A stretch of 64,000 bases of DNA from Brassica napus. Taxonomy: Eukaryota > Streptophyta > Magnoliopsida > Brassicales > Brassicaceae. The stretch is from positions 44,482,681 through 44,546,680 of the forward strand of contig NC_063450.1 in NCBI RefSeq assembly GCF_020379485.1. The letters run 5' to 3'. Below are positions 22,461 to 34,275 of the stretch, piece after piece (within the stretch, counting starts at the first letter, position 1; each line of letters opens with the position of its first letter). The position numbers were made by a program, and so were the translations under genes. The notes beneath the pieces were generated by a model. It worked only from the letters and a program-made list of their open reading frames with translations, searched no databases and was not told the origin of the DNA.

Positions 22461-24308
22461 TTTGAGCAAATATCTTAATAATTGTTTGCAAAACTTCATG
22501 GTTAATCTTAACATGTTTACCAAAAATGCATGGTTAATAGTCATTTGGAAGCTAAGAAACGTGTTTCAATCATCTTCCACATCAAAAACATTTCTTATAC
22601 ATAATGATAGTATTATCTCAACATGTATGCAGAAATATATTGCCTTTGTTTTACGTAGTTGGTTTCTACCAATTTGTGATTTTCTTCTTTTTTTTTAGAT
22701 ATTGATACAGTATAATTAACTATGTTATAAAAACAAAGATATTATTTTGTATACCCAAAAGAGATGTTACGAGATTTAGAATCGGTGTACTTTGTGTGTC
22801 ATGTGTGAGATGATGGGAACTGTCATGGCCCCCATGCAATTAGTTCGTCCGTTATTATCAAAGCCAAACCTTCTACCATTATTATTGTCGCGATTCAATC
22901 CAACGTTGGTCTATATCTAATGTCACTGTTACTTATATTTTCCTATTGGATCGATTATTCATCCTCACACTTCATTATCAGTGCCTCTTTTAGACACTTT
23001 GTAAAAACAAAACAGTAGTCAAAGAATTTACATAAACCTACTATACTAGTGGTAGTTTTTTTTTTGATTTTGAAGAATTTTACTAATTGTTTATTCATGA
23101 GATGGCCAAAAGAAATACTACATATTACCGAAACATTATTCAACATTTAGAGTACATAAGAACTTATCGACAGGGGTCCATGATAAAAAAAAGATGAAAT
23201 TTAACATCTAAGCAATAATCACATATTAATGATTACATGTCCATTACCATTATAGCACCGACAGTAGTTTCATATAATTCAAAAAGGAATAATTCCATAA
23301 GAATCTAATTTGCAACACCGGGAACTCAAAATGTGTAATGTAACCCCTTCTTTTTTTATGATTGAATAAAAAAACTATGATTTGAAATGAAACAACATAA
23401 ACTTGTTTCCTACAGTCAGAATCTAGATTTGTCTTCAGTGAAACATACTATGTTGATGATATATAAATTTTGAATACCAAATGGATACACATTAATGCTG
23501 CAGTAACAGAATTTGTATTCAAGGTTGGTGTCACTAGTGAAAATGGAACGATTACATTTGTTATTCTTTATAGTAAATGTAAATGCGAATGTAAAAGTAA
23601 ATACGATACTAACAAGAGAGACATGAAACAATTGAGGATAGCCCCAAAAGAATTAAAAATTTTTGGAATTTGAAATAGAGAGAGGGAGCAGAAGAAAAGG
23701 AAATAAAAAGAAAAAGATTTGACCAAAAAAAAAAAAAAAAAAAGAAGAGAGACTCTCTTTCTCTCTACTGCGCCTCCTTTTTGCTTCTCTCTTCTTCTTC
23801 CTCCTCCTCCCTTGGTGCTGTGTTCTCTGTCATTCTCTCTCTCCGTCTCTCTTGGCCATTGGAGAAAGATAAATCACTTTAAATAAAGTTATACTCTTTC
23901 TAATTCAACAACTACTACAAACAAACAAACGACGTTTTTTTCGATTTAGATATTTAAAAAAAACTGTTCCTTTTGTGTAAAGACTTCTCCTTTCAGTTTC
24001 CAAACGCCATTTCATCACTCACCAACCAATTCGATTCATTTCGAGGAGGAGCAGAGGAATCAGATTTGCGTTTTCTTTGTGTTCATCGGAAGAAGAAGAA
24101 ACAAGTTTAGCCCTTTGAGACGGTACCGTGTCTGTCTTCTCCTTCTTTAGTGCTTTCTCTTTCTGGGTTTTTGATCTATTTTTTCTCTTTTGAGATTTCA
24201 GATTGAGTTCAGGGGTTGAGAAGGTGAGAGAGATCTTGGAGAAAGTTTAGTGCTTTCTTTGGATTTGAATGTCCTCAACTACTACATTGCAAGGGTTTCG
24301 TTTCCTCC
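22461..24308 (+). promoter_or_regulatory. Intergenic region and 5' UTR of KTN80
   Basis: The first 1.2 kb is AT-rich with no gene. From about 23690 the DNA becomes typical of a plant leader: an A run (23726-23745), then CT-rich tracts (CTCTCTTTCTCTCTACTG, CTTCTTCTTCCTCCTCCTCC) and further TC blocks up to the ATG at 24309. TATA and transcription start were not assigned with confidence. Confidence 0.5.
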
Positions 24309-27300
24309 ATGACTTCTACCAAGCGAGCCTACAAGCTACGTATCCTTTTACATGTCTTCTCTTTGGTATTCACTTTAGGGGTTTGATCTAAGAGTCCTTG
24401 ATTAGCTTAATCTCCTGCTTTTATTCTTAAGGTGTACTCACGAGATCTGTTTTCATCTTCTTTTTTTGTTTTTTTTTTAACCCGTGGAGTCATTTAAGAC
24501 CGCTCTCGAGACTTGTGTGTTTGAATTTAAGACTGTGTCAAGTCAAGTTGAGCTTTGACTAGAGAGTAGAGAGTCTCATCTCTGGTAGCATTTTGCTTTA
24601 GCCTTGACTTTTGTGTTGTACAAAGAGGAATTCGTGGCACATTCTGCTGCTGTTAACTGTCTCAAGATCGGAAGGAAGTCATCTAGGGTTCTGGTTACAG
24701 GTGGGGAGGATCATAAAGTCAATCTCTGGGCTATTGGTAAGCCCAACGCCATTCTGGTTAGTTCTCCCCATCTTCTGCTTCTATCCTCGCTTGCCTTGGT
24801 GCACTCTATGTTTGGTTTTAGGAGAAGTTTCTTGCAGATAATGTACTGGAATAGTTTGAGTGTTTATCAACAGCTTTATCTATTTTGTGGTCAGAGCTTG
24901 TATGGACACTCAAGCGGAATTGATTCAGTGACGTTTGATGCTTCGGAGGTCTTGGTTGCAGCAGGAGCTGCTAGTGGTACCATCAAACTTTGGGACTTGG
25001 AGGAGGCAAAACGTAAGTTTAGCTGTTTATAACAAATCCTTATTGTTTGGCTCAGTTTTAAATCATGTGATTACTAATCCGTTCTTTCACTTGATTTGAT
25101 GTCTAGTTGTCAGGACTCTCACTGGCCACAGATCGAATTGCATATCGGTGGATTTTCACCCTTTTGGTGAGTTCTTTGCGTCTGGCTCACTAGACACGAA
25201 CCTTAAGATATGGGATCTGCGTAAAAAAGGTCCCATCCATACTTACAAGGGCCACACTCGGGGAGTCAATGTACTCAGATTCACCCCGGATGGTCGCTGG
25301 GTTGTATCTGGAGGAGAGGACAACATCGTGAAGGTTGGTTGCCTCTCTGCATTTGAGCTGAATAGCTTTAAGACCACTGTATTGTTGTTCTGAAAATTCA
25401 ATTAACTTAGAACCTTTTTCTTTCTCTGTTTAATGGATCTGATATGCAGTTTGTCTTTACCAGGTTTGGGATTTAACAGCTGGAAAATTATTGACCGAGT
25501 TTAAGTGTCATGAAGGACAGATTCAAAGCCTAGATTTTCATCCTCATGAATTTCTTCTGGCAACAGGTTTGTATTATTCTTTGAGATTTTGTAACACTGA
25601 CGCTCTCTTCTTTTGGGAGATTTTCAAAGTCCACTCTACTACATCCTGTGAGATTTTCATCTTATTTTACATAATTTGAGAGTATCCTGTTTTTGCCTGT
25701 GGTAAAAGGTTCAGCTGATAGGACTGTAAAGTTCTGGGATCTTGAAACATTCGAGCTAATTGGTTCTGGTGGACCTGAGGTACCAGCTTCTTTTATGTTA
25801 GACTCAAAATTGGTGGCATTTTATTTATCAGTCTTACCTTTTAATATTTCTCTTTTTTCGCTAGACGTCTGGCGTCCGTTGCCTGAGCTTTAATCCAGAT
25901 GGGAAGACGGTGCTTTGTGGATTGCAAGAAAGTCTCAAGGTAAATTCTTTCATACTTTGATACAACAGTATGTAGCTACTAATTTTGCATAAATGTTAAA
26001 TCAAAAATCACCTCTTGAGGATTCGTTCTTTACCTTTGCTCCTTTTGCCTTCTCTCCTTACGTTACTTTTGTGGTCTAATCAACTGCAAATTGTAGATTT
26101 TCTCGTGGGAGCCAATTAGGTGTCATGATGGAGTGGATGTTGGATGGTCAAGATTGTCAGATATGAATGTTCACGAGGGAAAGCTGCTTGGTTGCTCATA
26201 CAACCAAAACTGTGTAGGCGTGTGGGTTGTAGATCTCTCGGTATTGCTCTCTCCCTACCCTATTTTTAATTCTTTTATTCCTTACTCCCCCACTCATTTT
26301 CGGATACATTGCCAGCGCACTGAGCCATGCAATACTGGAGATGCTGCTCAGTCAAATGGACAAGCAGAGAAAAAGTCTGGCTCAGGAAGAGATTCAGTAG
26401 TTCTCAATGATAATAACTCAAAGACTATTCCAGGCAAGCTGTCTGTTTCCCAGAACGTAGATCCTTTACTGAAGGAAACAAAGTCTCTCGGAAGATTATC
26501 TGTTACTCAGAACTCTGATCCTTCGACAAAAGAAACAAAGGCCGTTGGACGGTCGTCAACATCCCACAGTTCGGAATCAAAGCCTCTAGGAAGGTTGTCA
26601 GTTTCTCAAAATTCAGACGTTGCTAAAGAGTCAAGGACGTTATCATGTATGCTTCTTGTTGTCTCTCTTTACTATTTATATCAGCGCTGGTTAAATGATA
26701 TGCCATTGTTTTGTCTGTTTTGAAGCTACGGGAAGTGTACCTAGCACTCCTCATAGGGTCAGTTTAGCCAGTGTTTCAAAAGCTGCCGTCTCTAATGCTG
26801 CAACGTCAAGGAGGAATTTTACAAAAGCTAACCCAAAGGGGAATCCTGTTAATAAGGCTGCAGATTTTATTCAGGTGTTTGTCCCCAGAGAAGACCCTAG
26901 AATTGAGCAGGCGGCTGAATCCAGAGCAGAACTTGACATTATTGCAAGAACAATGCCTTATTCGTTGCAGGCAGCTGATTCTAGAAGGTCGCCTAGCAGC
27001 AAAAATAACCAAGATCTGCCAAACGCTCCGGTTCTTGAAATGTCCGATTCTCAGCCAGTTGAACCAAGTAACATACCGGATAAAAACACATTTCCCGGTG
27101 GCAAGGGTGGCATGCGGGGTGCAGCTGAGCGAAGCATCAACGATTTTAGATACAAGAGATATGGCAGGAGTAACTCAAGGTCACGGATGGGATCACCTCC
27201 AAGAAACCACGATGAAAACTGTAAGTTGCTGTGCCTGTTGAGTTTAAATAGATGATGTTCTCTGTTCTTAAGCTTTTAGTCTTTGTTTCAGATGACTTGG

Positions 27301-28803
27301 TAAGCCACAAATCAAGTAGAGAACCAAGTCCAACTGAAAGTCGAAAAGGAGGTAAATATTCCGATCCAGCTTTCACCTTCTTATTGAAAATGAGTTGTGG
27401 TCCCCTTACTCATGTGTCTTACCACATCAGGAAGATTCCAGTCACTCGTCATAAATAGGGAGAGAAGAGGAAGATTTTCCAACTTCGAGGGTCCTGTTTC
27501 TAATTTTCCGGGTGGAGGAAATGCGGCGGCTCCTAACATCCACCCTTCAAATATGGTAATAGCCTTAAACTCTTTCTGCTTTCAGGTTGAGATCTTTGAT
27601 GCTATAACACACTTAACTGTAAAGTAACGAACAAAGGCGTAGCTACTTTTTCTTCTTTATTCAATCTCACATGTTACTGCCTTCAGGGCATCTTAATAGA
27701 CATACATATTCCTCCGAGATCCAGGCATAATAGATATTGTATTTCCTTCCATGTAGTTCAAGCAGAGAGGAAACCATATGCCAGTTGAACAAGGGATCGA
27801 GTCTCCTTCTGAAGATAATATTGTTGAAGACATAATGGGGAAGCACGATCAATTTGTCAGCTCTATGCAGTCTCGTTTGGCTAAGTTACAGGTAACATGA
27901 AAGCAGTCCAAGTTGTGATAATGTTGTTGGCTCTTTCCTAATTAGGAATTGGAAAGGCCTCTAGTTTTTTTCTTTGCTAAATTGTTTTACCCAATTTGCA
28001 GGTAGTTCGTAGATACTGGGAAAGAAATGATGTTAAGAACACGATAGGTTCGATGGAGAAGATGGCTGATAATGCTGTAAGTTTCCCTCTATTTCTACTA
28101 CTAATAGAGTTATTATCCGAGAAAAAGATTAGCAGCTCAAGCAACTCTTCTTATTCATTTTTGTTTTACAGGTTACTGCGGATGTGCTGAGTATAATAAC
28201 CGAGAGAAATGAGATTATGACACTGGATACTTGTACCTCCCTTCTTCCCATTCTGGCAGCTCTTCTAGCAAGTGACATGGATCAGTAAGCCTTAACAGAG
28301 TTGAATCTTTACGAACATAGATACAATACATTTGCGGTTTGCGTTCTAACGATACAATATTTTATATTTAGGCATTTGAACGTTTCCCTGGATTTGCTGC
28401 TTAAGCTGGTTAGAATGTACGGGTCACCAATTTACTCATCACTGTCCGCTCCAGCATCTGTTGGTGTGGATATCGAAGCCGAGCAAAGGTTGGCTTGGTT
28501 TTTAAACCTTATCTCTGCCATCATGTATCTTAATATCGATAGCATACTCTCATGGAAACATGTTTGACTGCTATGTAGGATTGAGCGCTACAGTCGTTGC
28601 TTTGTGGAGCTAGAGAAAGTTAAAGCCTGCCTTCCCTCGCTGTCAAGGTAAAAAACCTCATAATCTAGTGAAACGTGAAGGTTTCATAGTTTTCTCATTA
28701 ATGATGATGTAACCATCTATGTTGGGCTTTGTGTAGAAGAGGAGGTTTGGTGGCCAAGTCTGTGCTTGAACTCAACTTAGCATTTCAGGAAGTTTCATCA
28801 TAA
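24309..28803 (+). CDS. KTN80: Katanin p80 WD40-repeat regulatory subunit
   Basis: Eighteen exons join in frame to 828 residues: 24309-24339, 24626-24756, 24895-25012, 25107-25333, 25464-25566, 25709-25779, 25865-25939, 26097-26240, 26316-26646, 26726-27220, 27292-27351, 27431-27555, 27757-27891, 28002-28076, 28172-28284, 28372-28488, 28579-28647, 28737-28803. Residues 1-300 form the WD40 propeller ([41 protein letters not shown]). A Ser-rich linker carries repeats of the type [10 protein letters not shown]. The C-terminal con80 domain (about 660-825: [20 protein letters not shown] to [12 protein letters not shown]) binds the p60 katanin ATPase. The complex severs cortical microtubules, and p80 targets it to branch points and crossovers. 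Gene order suggests the At5g23430 (KTN80.4) orthologue; the closely related At5g08390 is the alternative. Confidence 0.93.
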
Positions 28804-30968
28804 TCACTCCGAACTCCAGAAAAGCACAGAGCAAAGCCCATCTTCTTAGTGGCATCGTCCCAAGTCCTGTGCTTGTTTTTTTTTAAATGTGGATTTGGTT
28901 CCAAAGGGGAGTCTAACAAAAAAAAAAACTAAAGCTGATGCTACTCTCTTACTAAGTTAACCAAAAGAGTTTGGAAGGCTATAGATTCACTCCCGAGTTG
29001 GCTGCTTCCGGTGGCCACTCCATGACTTTTTATCACCCAGTTACTAATCTTTGTCTTTGCTTTGGGGAAGTGTATTGCTCTAACTATGGTGTGTGTAGAG
29101 AGAGCCGTATGGGCTGTGTATTGCTCTCCTAGTTCTTATATGAATACTAAAAATATCTGCTCTTTAGAAATAGACATGTTCAGTGTTCTTCTCTCAACTC
29201 AGCAATAGATTTTTTTTTTTAATGGTTTCTTGGATTTGATCTACTGTCATCAATCATATGTTCTACGTTCTTAATTTATGAGCCTGCCATCAGTTTGTGA
29301 CCAATCAAAGGGATTTAATTCAAATCCTAAATGAGTGACTAAAACTTCTTCAATTTTGAAGAGAGAGTTCTTAACTATAACCACCATTAATGCAATCTGT
29401 TACATTTGATGATCACCGAGAAATATTTTACTGCAATTATTTAAAACTAAGGTAGGTAAAGAGGCCAAATAAAAATGTACAACATCTATAGATAAGATGA
29501 AGAAGAAAGAATAACTTATGGAAACTTAAAAGACATAATAAAACAAAACATGGAAGAGAAAGGACAGACTCTAGAAACTGCAATGAACCAAACAGACTAG
29601 AGATTACTTGAGGAAACGAAATTGCCAAAACGATGTAACGGAATTGTCACCAACTACCTAATAAAAACAAAACAATTTATTTCAACATTTTTTTTTGTTC
29701 TGATATAGTTTTAGAAAAAATGGAGAAAATGAAAATGACAGTGAAGAGTAGTAGCAAATCCCATGCCTCTGCTCTGAGCTACGTTAAGAGACAACGACCA
29801 TACAGTCTTTTTTTTGCTGTACAACTTACTCTTCTTCACATTCTAAAGATCCTCCCCTTATTTTCCGAGGCCAAAACTGGTCACTTTCTTTTGTCTCTTT
29901 TGTAGATTTAGATTCTCTTCTTGGATCTTTATTCTTATATATCGACCAGAAAATCTAAGCTTGGTTAATTATCTCGAATGTACTTCTCTTGATTATTAAC
30001 ACATACGATTGGTGAGACCAAAACTACATCCATTTAATTAGTCTTTCTTTGGGTCAAGACGTAAATTATCTTTACCGGCGACTCAAGATGCATGTATATG
30101 TGTAATGGATGGATGAAGTAGATGTGTAATGACTCAAGGTTTACATTATGGCGAACACTCTTATATGTCAATAATAAACTCCCACCTTTGCTACAGTGTC
30201 TGGTGAAACTGTATAGTCTAAGCAATAAAACATATGCATGTGATGATGCCAACAAATTAATCACATGATATGTAGCCATGAAGTAAATATTGAAGAAAAC
30301 AAAATTCGAACAAAAAAGTCACAAATTAATTAACAAAAACTAAACAATGTAATATAACAAAAAAAAAATCGAAAATTTAAATGCAAAACAACAATTTGTA
30401 ATCTCAGGTTAATTATGTGAGAGTCGGTTGGTTAAAAAGTATATAACTATAGTGTTTTTAGATATCAAGAGAGTATTGTAGTCTGAGATGGTTGTGCAGC
30501 TGATAATAAATAGTTGGTCTGGTCGCATGGAACTATTTAACTACAAGCAAATTTTACCCACTCTTCTATATGATTGCCTACTTCTTATCGCCGATTTTTA
30601 ACTACAAGCAAATTTTACCCACTCTTCTATATGATTGCCTACTTCTTATCGCCGATTTTTACTGTTTGGTGGATTACTGTTAGACGGTTAAAAAATAAAT
30701 ACAAACATCAGAAGATTATTTATAGATAAAAGGTGTACACGTGTAAATGTATAATCAAAATATATCTAAAATTAAAAATTGAGAGGTCAACATCAATGCT
30801 TCTCCTTGGTACAACTCTACAAACAAAGACAGAGATACTGCTTTTATAAGTAGTCTTCCTTCTCCACAACTGACTTTATTCACTTCACACTCTTTTAGCT
30901 TTGCAGCTCTCTCTCTCTCTCTCTCTCATTTCTCACTTTCTACCAAAAAGGAGGAAAGCAGAAGAAAA
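28804..30968. other. 3' UTR of KTN80 and intergenic DNA
   Basis: The KTN80 3' UTR probably ends near 29150-29170. No other gene is supported; open frames at 29437-29628 and 29720-29905 lack conserved features. A perfect 61-bp tandem duplication lies at 30539-30660. Near 30840 CTTTTATAAGTAG is a TATA-like box, followed by a CT-rich leader (30907-30928) of the small gene at 30969. Confidence 0.5.
30539..30660. repeat. Perfect 61-bp tandem duplication
   Basis: The unit starting AACTACAAGCAAATTTTACC and ending CGCCGATTTTT occurs twice with no mismatch, at 30539-30599 and 30600-30660. No divergence implies a very recent slip or an assembly artefact. Confidence 0.95.
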
Positions 30969-31157
30969 ATGGGATGCATAATGGTAATGGAGCTAGGGAA
31001 GAAGGAGAAGAAGCTAATGAGAAGTATTTTATGGAGAATCAGAAGAGAGATTAAGAAGATGAAGAAGAAGATGAAATCCCCAAGAGACAAGAACAAGAAG
31101 CAGACAAGTTTCAACTACGATCCTCTTAGCTATTCTCTTAACTTTGATTCTCTTTAA
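30969..31157 (+). CDS. Small basic protein with C-terminal YDPLSYSLNF motif
   Basis: An intronless 62-codon frame: MGCIMVMELGKKEKK, a Lys/Arg-rich helix-like centre (RREIKKMKKKMKS), then the C-terminus FNYDPLSYSLNFDSL. The ending matches a YDPLSYALNFD signature I recall from small plant proteins of unknown function, some of them stress-induced. The ATG lies about 125 bases after a TATAAG box and a CT-rich leader. An N-terminal MGC could be lipid-modified (Gly2 myristoylation, Cys3 acylation), which is inference. A real expressed gene is likely on context, but function is unknown. Confidence 0.6.
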   Translation: MGCIMVMELGKKEKKLMRSILWRIRREIKKMKKKMKSPRDKNKKQTSFNYDPLSYSLNFDSL

Positions 31158-32768
31158 ACCTAAAATATGTCTTGTTGCTGTTTGTTTATTTCAAAATCAG
31201 TTTGTGCGATATAATGTATGTTTCTAATGCCATGTCTGTTGTCTATGCTACTATGTATTAGCCTATCGGGTTATTATTAACAGCTTTTTAAGTTGATTAT
31301 CTTCCACAAAGCTAATATTTAACGTGAGATATCACTAATATCTATCGTTTTAAAAAGAAGAAAATAGTTTTGTAGTTTGAATTTAGTTATAGTTCTATAA
31401 AATCTTCTTTCTTGCAGATAGAGGTAAAAAGTTAGTCTATAATCTCCCAATGATATCATACACTGTAGAAAACACAGAAGAGAGAGAGAGAGAGAGAGAC
31501 TACAACTAATCACCTATCTAATCATTTTGACGCAAGATTCTTTTAATCAGTAGATAATATATATTATATACTGTGAAAATGAAGAGAAAGTTAAGATGAT
31601 GAAACCTTTAGATATTCCGCAAACCCAATCATAACTTGGATTTATAAATTTTTACTATAATCGGCTTCCTAGTCTTAAGTATTTAAATGTGTATATATTT
31701 GTTTTACTATAAAGTCTTAAAACTATACACAAAAAGAAAAGGAAGATTTGAAAGATGGAGAGAGAAGGATGTGAGATTCTCTGAGAGGAGGGGCACAGGA
31801 AGCAAGAAGTGAGTGAGGGTAAATTCACCTTCCCATCACCCTAAAACCCTAAAAGTCTTTTCAGCTCTGCAACACCCCCACATGCCTATATCTCTCTCTC
31901 TCTATTCCCTAGCCTTTCTGAATCTCTTAACTTTTACCGTTAGGCACCCACTGTCCCGTAATTTTACTATTATCTTAATCACAATTACTTTGGATGAGTC
32001 CTTGCATAAAAAAAACTCTTCCATCTGAAGTGTATTCGGGGTCTTTCGCCTGAACATGCAAGGCATCAGATGAAAATTATATTCCTCTCTATATATTTTC
32101 TTGGGAGTTAACTTATATACACTTTATATTGGGCCGGACCATTATTTTGTTTCATGCTAATTAGTCAAGGACCATTTGAATATACTTTATTAATGGGCAT
32201 ACTGGAATATCTAGCTATAAATGGGCCATACGGCCCAAATAACTTAAACCGAAAAACCCTAATAAATAAACAAAGAAATCGAGGCCGCGAAGATACGGGG
32301 ATGATAGGTGTTGGCTGAGTGTGAATGCTCTACACAGTCTCTAGAGCAATAAAATCAAAGTAATCAGGCTTTATTAATAAAAACTAAAGTTAGAGCCTAA
32401 AATATTTAAAAGAAAATATAATGGATCTAGAAATCAATTTTTCTACAATGCTTTTAAACCTACAACAATAAAATTTAAAGTTAAAGCCACAAAATCTACC
32501 GCTTAAATCTTAAAGCAAACAACCGAAAGCTACAGCCTCTACCAATCAAACCCGTACTCACATCGGACGACAGCAGAAAGCGAATCTAGACCGTTTATTA
32601 TCATCGCGTATGCAAAACGAACGGTGGATTAGATCAACAGCTAATAAAAAAAGGAAATCGCGGGAGTATATAAGCGCCACAAAACAAGTTTCGTTTCTGA
32701 AACTTTCTCATCGATTCGATTCCTCGGAGAGATTTGTTATCCTAACTTCCGATCGAGATAAGAAAGAG
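31158..32768. other. Intergenic DNA and HMG gene leader
   Basis: No supported gene. GA repeats occur at 31480-31499 and TC repeats near 31890. Promoter-type motifs for the HMG-box gene cluster at 32130-32262. A TATATAAG box is at about 32666-32675, about 100 bases before the HMG-box ATG. Confidence 0.5.
32130..32262 (+). promoter_or_regulatory. Site II and telo-box cluster upstream of the HMG-box gene
   Basis: TGGGCC at 32130-32135 and 32222-32227, GGCCCA at 32232-32237 and the telo-box AAACCCTAA at 32254-32262 lie 500-640 bases before the ATG. Site II plus telo-box pairs mark plant genes active in dividing cells and ribosome biogenesis. Confidence 0.55.
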
Positions 32769-33803
32769 ATGACCAACAGCAACAACACCTTACTTCGCCC
32801 CAAATTCGTCAGCTCTTTCGCTATATGGTTACTCTCTCAATCTACGATCTAATTTTGATTCGGATTTTACGTTTCGATCGAAGGTTTGGTTGTTTTAGTT
32901 TAGGGTTTAGGTTTCTCACAATTTTTAGTTTAATATTTAAACGATTACAGTGAAGGATGCAACGAGAAAGTAACTGTTAAGTATAAATATATGCACAAGT
33001 GCAACCTCGACGCCAAAATCGGTAAATCTAATCTCTTTCGTTTTCCTCGCGTTTGCGTTTCTCATCGATCGTCTCTTTAATCGCTTTTTTTTTTTATTGC
33101 GTCTCTAATGAATCAGGAACTGAGGCTAAGAAGAAACCTCCTACCGCCTTTTATTTTTTCATGTAAATATTCTATCTTTTGATCACTTTTGTCTTCTCCT
33201 TTTATAATGAAAAAAAAGCTGATTTATTTTTTTTTCTTTTCGGCTTTTGCAGGAATGATTTCCGCGAAACTTACGAAGAAGAGAATCGATATGTTAACCT
33301 TAAGGATGTAAGACTGTACAACCCGAGCTTGTTGCATTCACTGGTTTTACAACATGACTATGCTGTTTTAGGTTCCAAAGCTTGGTGGTGAAATGTGGAA
33401 GTCTTTCCCTGAGGACGTGAGTCCTTTTTCCTGAGGAGTTTCATGTTGCCTATTTGCTTATTTATTATCTTCTTACTCTCTGTTTTTTTGTTCCTTGGTC
33501 CTTTTTTTAGGAGAAGAATGTTTATAGGGATAAAGCTGCTCAACTTATGGAAGAATATAACAAGTCGCTTGAGAGCGACGATGCTGATGATGTAGTATGT
33601 GTTTCTTTGCTTAAATGGTTTTGTCTTTCCTTATTTACATGGACTCTCGATTTCTAAGATGATGATATTGTGACTTTTTTTTCTTGGAGGAGGATGAGGA
33701 GAAGGAAGTTGATAACAAAGGAGATGCACCAAATGGTTGTCGAAACGGTAGAGGTAGAGGTAGAGGTAGAGGAAGACTTGTTCGGGGAGGTCGTGGTCGG
33801 TGA
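32769..33803 (+). CDS. HMG-box DNA-binding protein with RG-rich tail
   Basis: Seven exons join in frame to 157 residues: 32769-32827, 32951-33021, 33117-33162, 33253-33307, 33372-33416, 33511-33594, 33690-33803. The N-terminus includes CEGCNEKVTV and HKCNLDAKIG, with three cysteines in 30 residues. The HMG box (about 50-120) starts KKKPPTAFYFFMNDFRETY and continues GGEMWKSFPEDEKNVYRDKA; it is an L-shaped three-helix fold that bends DNA. An acidic stretch (ESDDADDVEDEEKE) follows, then GRGRGRGRGRLVRGGRGR. Most plant HMGB proteins end in an acidic tail, so the RG-rich end is unusual and could bind RNA or DNA. Position suggests the At5g23405 orthologue. Nuclear location is inferred. The convergent LRR gene lies 470 bases downstream. 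Confidence 0.85.
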
Positions 33804-34275
33804 AGTGCGTTTGGCTAATAAGCATACATTGTCGATCAGGTCTTACCAAATACTTTTAATTCGGGCTGTTTCTATGCTTTTAATCAGAAGCTGTTTCAGT
33901 CTTCTCGTTTTATCTCGATGTATGATCTTTCATACCACTAAGTAACAGACTTTCATAAATGATGATTTCTATTTTTTTTAAAAAGGGGGTAAAGAACAAG
34001 AATGGGAGATTTTTGATGACTACTAGAACTGGAAGTTATTGTTTGGTTTACTCTGTTCTGCTGGTTGAATCAAAGTGATAATAATTTTATTTAGATTAAA
34101 ACAGAATCACAGAGGTATAGAAGAAGTACAGATTAAAACAATAGGATAGGAAGTGAATAAGTAAAAAGACAAATAGAAGATATCATCTATTTTTTTTTGA
34201 AGAAAATGCGTAAAGGGATGGGATTAAGATCAAAGTCAGCGGTTGGACTGGCCACTTCAAAACATGTGTTTGTTT
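33804..34275. other. Convergent intergenic region
   Basis: This holds the 3' UTRs of the HMG-box gene and, on the other strand, of the LRR gene. No additional gene, RNA or repeat was recognised. Confidence 0.5.

Noticed and set aside
28804..30968. A missing HMGB6-like gene between KTN80 and the small gene
   Set aside because: No HMG-box codons or exon-like segments were found in this interval on either strand.
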